NCBI RefSeq assembly: GCF_900105185.1
Contig: NZ_FNTJ01000001.1
Span: 751,001-815,000 of the forward strand
DNA from: Pseudomonas saponiphila
Lineage (GTDB): Bacteria; Pseudomonadota; Gammaproteobacteria; Pseudomonadales; Pseudomonadaceae
Length of the DNA stretch: 64,000 nt
Direction of reading: 5' to 3'
Under the pieces are notes generated by a model. It did no database searches. It had not been told where the DNA came from and worked only from the letters and a program-made list of their open reading frames with translations. Each line of letters starts with the position of its first letter. Positions within the stretch are counted from its first letter, which is position 1. The translations under genes were made by a program, and so were the position numbers. Positions 60,467 through 64,000 of the stretch are shown here, piece after piece.

Positions 60467-61480
60467 ATGTTATTCAAATTCCCCAAAGCGTCTGACTGCC
60501 ATGAGTCGGATGTCACGCCAGAATCTCTTTATCTCTCTCGACGCAGTTTGCTGGGCGGTGCGGTAGCAGGCCTGGCATTCGCGGGTTTGCCCCGTTGGGC
60601 GGCTGCGCAAGATGCGACGCGTTATGCCGATGTGGAGCCGGGCCGTGCGCCGGCGTGGTTCTCCGACAAATTGGCGAGCACTCACTGGCAAGCCGTAACC
60701 GTCAAGGATGAGGCGATCACGCCGTTCAAGGACGCGACCCACTACAACAACTTCTATGAGTTCGGTACTGACAAGGGTGATCCGGCGGCTAACGCGGGTG
60801 CGCTCAAGACCGAGCCTTGGAGTGTGGTTGTTGACGGCGAGGTCGCCAAGCCTGGGCGCTATGCCCTTGAAGATTTCATGAAGCCTTACTCATTGGAGGA
60901 GCGTATTTATCGACTTCGCTGCGTCGAGGCGTGGTCGATGGTGATTCCCTGGATAGGCTTTCCTATCTCGGCGCTGCTCAAGCAAGTGGAGCCAACCAGC
61001 AAGGCCAAGTTCATTCGTTTTGAAACGCTGCAGGATCCTAAGAGCATGCCGGGACAGCGTTCGGGTTTTGCCTTGATCGACTGGCCCTATGTTGAGGGCT
61101 TGCGTCTTGATGAGGCGATGAATCCATTGGCGATTCTTGCGGTAGGCATGTATGGGCGTGAGCTGCCCAATCAGAATGGTGCGCCATTGCGCCTGGTGGT
61201 TCCCTGGAAGTATGGCTTCAAAAGTGTGAAGTCTATTGTGCGTATCAGCTTGGTGGATGAGCAGCCAAAGACTACCTGGCAGAGTATTGCTGCCAATGAA
61301 TATGGGTTTTACGCGAATGTGAATCCGACAGTTGATCATCCTCGATGGACTCAAGCGCGTGAGCGGCGTTTGCCCAGCAGCCTGTTCAGTCCAAATGTGC
61401 GGGAAACGCAGATGTTCAATGGCTACTCGGATGAGGTCGCTTCCTTATATAGCGGCATGGACCTGCGGAAGAACTACTGA
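60467..61480 (+). CDS. msrP: Methionine sulfoxide reductase catalytic subunit MsrP
   Basis: 337-aa Tat-exported molybdopterin enzyme that repairs methionine sulfoxide in periplasmic proteins. Tat signal [18 protein letters not shown], molybdenum-ligand Cys in [15 protein letters not shown] and the sulfite-oxidase-like fold ([19 protein letters not shown]). Translationally coupled to msrQ (TGATG). Confidence 0.96.
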   Translation: MLFKFPKASDCHESDVTPESLYLSRRSLLGGAVAGLAFAGLPRWAAAQDATRYADVEPGRAPAWFSDKLASTHWQAVTVKDEAITPFKDATHYNNFYEFGTDKGDPAANAGALKTEPWSVVVDGEVAKPGRYALEDFMKPYSLEERIYRLRCVEAWSMVIPWIGFPISALLKQVEPTSKAKFIRFETLQDPKSMPGQRSGFALIDWPYVEGLRLDEAMNPLAILAVGMYGRELPNQNGAPLRLVVPWKYGFKSVKSIVRISLVDEQPKTTWQSIAANEYGFYANVNPTVDHPRWTQARERRLPSSLFSPNVRETQMFNGYSDEVASLYSGMDLRKNY

Positions 61481-62049
61481 TGCGTTATTCGTTCTGGCGT
61501 ATTGGCGTCTTTATCGCTGCGGCTATCTGGCCACTGTATTGGCTGTATGAGGCTTGGGGCTCGGTTCTCGGGCCTGATCCTGGCAAGGTGCTGGTTGATC
61601 GCCTGGGATTGGGGACGTTGGTGCTGCTACTGATTACCTTGGCCATGACTCCCATGCAGAAGCTAACTGGCTGGCCGGGCTGGATAGCCGTGCGCCGACA
61701 ACTGGGGTTGTGGTGCTTTGCCTATGTAGTGCTGCACTTGAGTGCCTATGGGGTATTCATTCTGGGGTTGGACTTGTCCCAGTTGGGCGTGGAGTTGCGC
61801 AAGCGGCCCTATATCTTTGTCGGAAGCCTAGGGTTCGTGCTTCTTTTGCTATTAGCGCTGACGTCCAATCGCTACAGTCAGCGTCGTCTGGGAGCGCGTT
61901 GGAAAAAGCTGCATCGCCTGGTTTATCTCATCCTGGGGCTTGGGTTGTTGCATATGCTCTGGATCGTTCGGGCTGATCTGAAGGAATGGGTGGTTTACGC
62001 TTCTATAGGTGTGCTGCTGTTGGTGCTGCGTGTGCCAGCGGTGGTGCGT
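61480..62049 (+). pseudogene. msrQ: Haem membrane subunit MsrQ, 3' end cut by IS
   Basis: MsrQ passes quinone-pool electrons to MsrP. 190 native residues remain, with about six helices and conserved His residues ([35 protein letters not shown]). At 62050 the frame enters the IS, adds [12 protein letters not shown] and stops. Family length suggests only the last ten or so residues are lost and the helical core is intact, so the product may still work. Confidence 0.88.
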
Positions 62050-62055
62050 TGCGGA

Positions 62056-62213
62056 TTTCGGAGCACCGTGACCGGCCGTTTCGGTTGATCGTGACCGGTC
62101 ATTTCGCTAACGCGTGACCGCTCATTTCGGTAGCAACGTGACCGATTTTCCGCCTGTTCCGAAACAGGTGGTCACGGCTTACCGAAATCGCCGGTCACGA
62201 CTTAGCGAAAGCC
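62056..62213 (+). repeat. Multiple terminal repeats, istA-side end of IS copy 2
   Basis: TTTCG-N6-CGTGACCG units begin at 62056, 62079, 62102 and 62125, a strict 23-bp period. Two inverted GGTCACG-N6-CGAAA units follow around 62173-62210. Confidence 0.8.
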
Positions 62214-62274
62214 TTCCCCTTCGTTGCGCATGACCTGATGCGCCGCCATCCTCGACCGATTTCGGGAGAGGAAG

Positions 62275-63960
62275 ATGGCGGCGCCGCGAGTAGCCATGCG
62301 AAACATCAAAGAATGTCTGCGCCTCAAGTTTGAGGCCGGCTTGTCCCACGAGAAGATTGCCCGTGCCTTGCAGCTGTCCAAGGGCGTGGTTAGCAAGTAC
62401 ATCGCGGCGGCGCGGGTGGCCGGGCTGGACTGGCCGGCGCTGGTGGCCATGGACGAGGCCGCGCTGGCGGCCGCCTTGTTTGCACCGACGTCGACGAACA
62501 AGCCGCGCGGTGAGCGAGTGCTGCCCGATGTGCTGAGCATCCACCGCGAGTTGCGACGCAAGGGCGTGACCTTGCAGCTGCTGTGGGAGGAATATCTCGC
62601 CGCGCATGCGGGCCAGCCGACCTACCGCTACACCCAGTTCGTCGAGCACTACCGGCGCTACGCCCAGACGCTCAAACGTTCGATGCGTCAGCTGCACCGT
62701 GCGGGCGAGAAGCTATTCATCGACTATGCCGGGCCGACGCTGCCGGTGGTCGACCCGGCCACCGGCGAAGTGCGCCGGGCGCACATCTTCGTCGCCGCCC
62801 TGGGCGCCTCGAATTACACCTATGCCTGCGCGACGCCAGGCGAAACCCAGGTGGACTGGCTGACCTCGCTGGGCCAGGCTCTGACCTACTTTGGCGGCGT
62901 GCCGGAAATGGTTGTGCCGGACAATCCGCGCGCCCTGGTCGCCCAGCCGGATCGCTACGAGCCGGGCCTGAACCGGGCCACGCTGGAGTGCGCGCGTCAT
63001 TACCAGACGGTGATCCTGCCGGCACGGCCACGCAAGCCTCAGGACAAGGCCAAGGCCGAGGTGGCGGTGCAGGTGGTCGAGCGCTGGATCATGGCGCGGC
63101 TGCGCCATCGGCAGTTCTTCAGCCTGCATGCGCTTAACCAGGCCATCGCCGAGCTGCTGGAGGATCTGAATCGGCGCCCGTTCAAGCGGCTCGATGGCTG
63201 CCGGCGCGACTGGTTCGAGCGCCTGGATCGCCCGGCCTTGCGAGCGCTGCCGGTGCATCCCTACGAGGTCGCCACCTTCAAGCGCTGCAAGGTCAGCATC
63301 GACTACCACATCGAGGTCAATGGCAGCTTCTACAGCGTGCCCTCCGCCCTGGCCCGGCAGAACGTGGACGTGCGACTGACGGCACACACCCTGGAAGTGC
63401 TGCATGGCAACCGGCGGGTGGCCAGCCACCTGCTGCTGGGGCGACGCGGCGCTTACAGTACCCAGCGCGAGCACATGCCCGCGGCGCACCAGGCGCATCG
63501 CGAATGGACGCCACAACGCCTGCTCGACTGGGGCGCGCGGATCGGCCCCTACACGCGCCAACTGATCGATCACCAACTGACCCACAAGCCGCACCCGGAG
63601 ATGGGCTACCGCGCCTGCCTCGGCCTGCTCTCGCTGGCCCGGCGCTATGGCAATGCACGCCTGGAAGCCGCTGCCGAACGTGCCGTACACCTGCGCGCCT
63701 TCACCGGGCGCAGCGTGCGCAACCTGCTCCAGCAAGGCCTGGATCAACAGCCGCTGCCCCAGCGTGCCGCCGAAACGACCTTACCCGGCGACCACGAGAA
63801 CGTCCGTGGCGCCGACTACTACCAACCCCCGCAACAGGAGCTGTTCGATGATGCCGCAACACACCCTGAATCAACTGCACCAGCTACGCCTGGACGGCAT
63901 GGCCCGCGCCCTGGAAGAGCAATGGACGCTGCCGGCCAGCCACAGCCTGAGCTTCGATGA
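62275..63960 (+). CDS. istA: IS21-family transposase IstA (copy 2)
   Basis: 561 aa, identical to the protein encoded at 12361-14046: same N-terminal HTH, same catalytic-core motifs and same 3' overlap with istB. The identity indicates a recent duplication within this genome. Confidence 0.95.
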   Translation: MAAPRVAMRNIKECLRLKFEAGLSHEKIARALQLSKGVVSKYIAAARVAGLDWPALVAMDEAALAAALFAPTSTNKPRGERVLPDVLSIHRELRRKGVTLQLLWEEYLAAHAGQPTYRYTQFVEHYRRYAQTLKRSMRQLHRAGEKLFIDYAGPTLPVVDPATGEVRRAHIFVAALGASNYTYACATPGETQVDWLTSLGQALTYFGGVPEMVVPDNPRALVAQPDRYEPGLNRATLECARHYQTVILPARPRKPQDKAKAEVAVQVVERWIMARLRHRQFFSLHALNQAIAELLEDLNRRPFKRLDGCRRDWFERLDRPALRALPVHPYEVATFKRCKVSIDYHIEVNGSFYSVPSALARQNVDVRLTAHTLEVLHGNRRVASHLLLGRRGAYSTQREHMPAAHQAHREWTPQRLLDWGARIGPYTRQLIDHQLTHKPHPEMGYRACLGLLSLARRYGNARLEAAAERAVHLRAFTGRSVRNLLQQGLDQQPLPQRAAETTLPGDHENVRGADYYQPPQQELFDDAATHPESTAPATPGRHGPRPGRAMDAAGQPQPELR

Positions 63961-64000
63961 ACGCCTCGGCCTACTGCTCGACCGCGAACTGGCCTGGCGT
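63848..64000 (+). CDS. istB: IstB helper ATPase (copy 2, 3' end outside window)
   Basis: First 51 codons ([20 protein letters not shown] ...) of IstB, identical to copy 1. The Walker motifs lie beyond the window end. Confidence 0.93.
   Translation, partial: MMPQHTLNQLHQLRLDGMARALEEQWTLPASHSLSFDERLGLLLDRELAWR

Larger units (their letters stand above)
62050..64000 (+). mobile_element. IS21-family insertion sequence, copy 2 (runs off window)
   Basis: Starts with the same end TGCGGATTTCGG as copy 1 and is the reverse complement of 12321-14271 wherever I compared the two. It lies in msrQ in the same orientation as msrQ. The 7 bases before it (GGTGCGT, 62043-62049) should recur after its far end, outside the window. 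Confidence 0.95.

Overview
The window is 64 kb of a GC-rich Pseudomonas chromosome. It is most like the P. fluorescens lineage (P. protegens/chlororaphis/fluorescens type). That placement is inferred from gene content, gene order and protein similarity recalled from knowledge, not from a search. Almost everything is core genome in an order resembling P. aeruginosa PA4538-PA4525 and PA4733-PA4696. The exceptions are the Roc signalling locus, a creatinase gene and two copies of one IS21-family element.

Layout. 1-3250: 3' part of clpB, then a tRNA cluster (Asn, Pro, Lys, Pro) behind two rrn-like promoters. 3299-9206: rocS1-rocR and divergent rocA1, a two-component/c-di-GMP system. 9546-10757: creatinase. 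10997-14943: ndh split by a complete IS21-family element (11631-14271, 7-bp target duplication). 15004-17796: small conserved genes and yacG. 17793-21170: coaE-pilD-pilC and divergent pilA. 21412-27107: BON protein, DUF748/AsmA-like protein, methyltransferase, REP cluster, MpaB-like protein. 27160-35292: acs, pgi, panC, panB, folK, pcnB. 35470-40600: the carbon/nitrogen control locus crcZ-cbrB-cbrA-cbrX. 40678-44667: gluQ, dksA, an aminotransferase, sfsA and a Rieske ferredoxin. 44887-48608: Fur-box-linked haem ABC transporter phuTUV-phuW and the iron-responsive sRNA PrrF. 48681-55536: cbpA, TfoX-C protein, pentapeptide protein, APH/ATPase fusion, mrcB, TPR lipoprotein, YqcC. 56119-60403: ilvI-ilvH-ilvC and pssA. 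60467-62049: msrP-msrQ, with msrQ cut near its 3' end by a second IS copy that runs off the window.

How the genes work together. CbrX/CbrA/CbrB activate the sigma54-dependent CrcZ RNA, whose A-rich motifs titrate Hfq/Crc and relieve catabolite repression. Fur controls both haem import and PrrF, so iron acquisition and iron sparing sit side by side. The ilvIHC genes supply branched-chain amino acids and panBC pantothenate. MsrPQ repairs oxidised periplasmic methionine using respiratory-chain electrons, and Ndh feeds the same chain. The IS element has hit both ndh and msrQ.

The least explained items are: a cobalamin-riboswitch-like element with no downstream gene between pgi and panC, at the place panD occupies in P. 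aeruginosa; a pilin with Ala instead of Gly before the cleavage site and no pilB beside it; a sigma54-like promoter before a BON-domain gene; and palindromes in the roc and dksA intergenic regions. I saw no CRISPR array, prophage or obvious new defence system.
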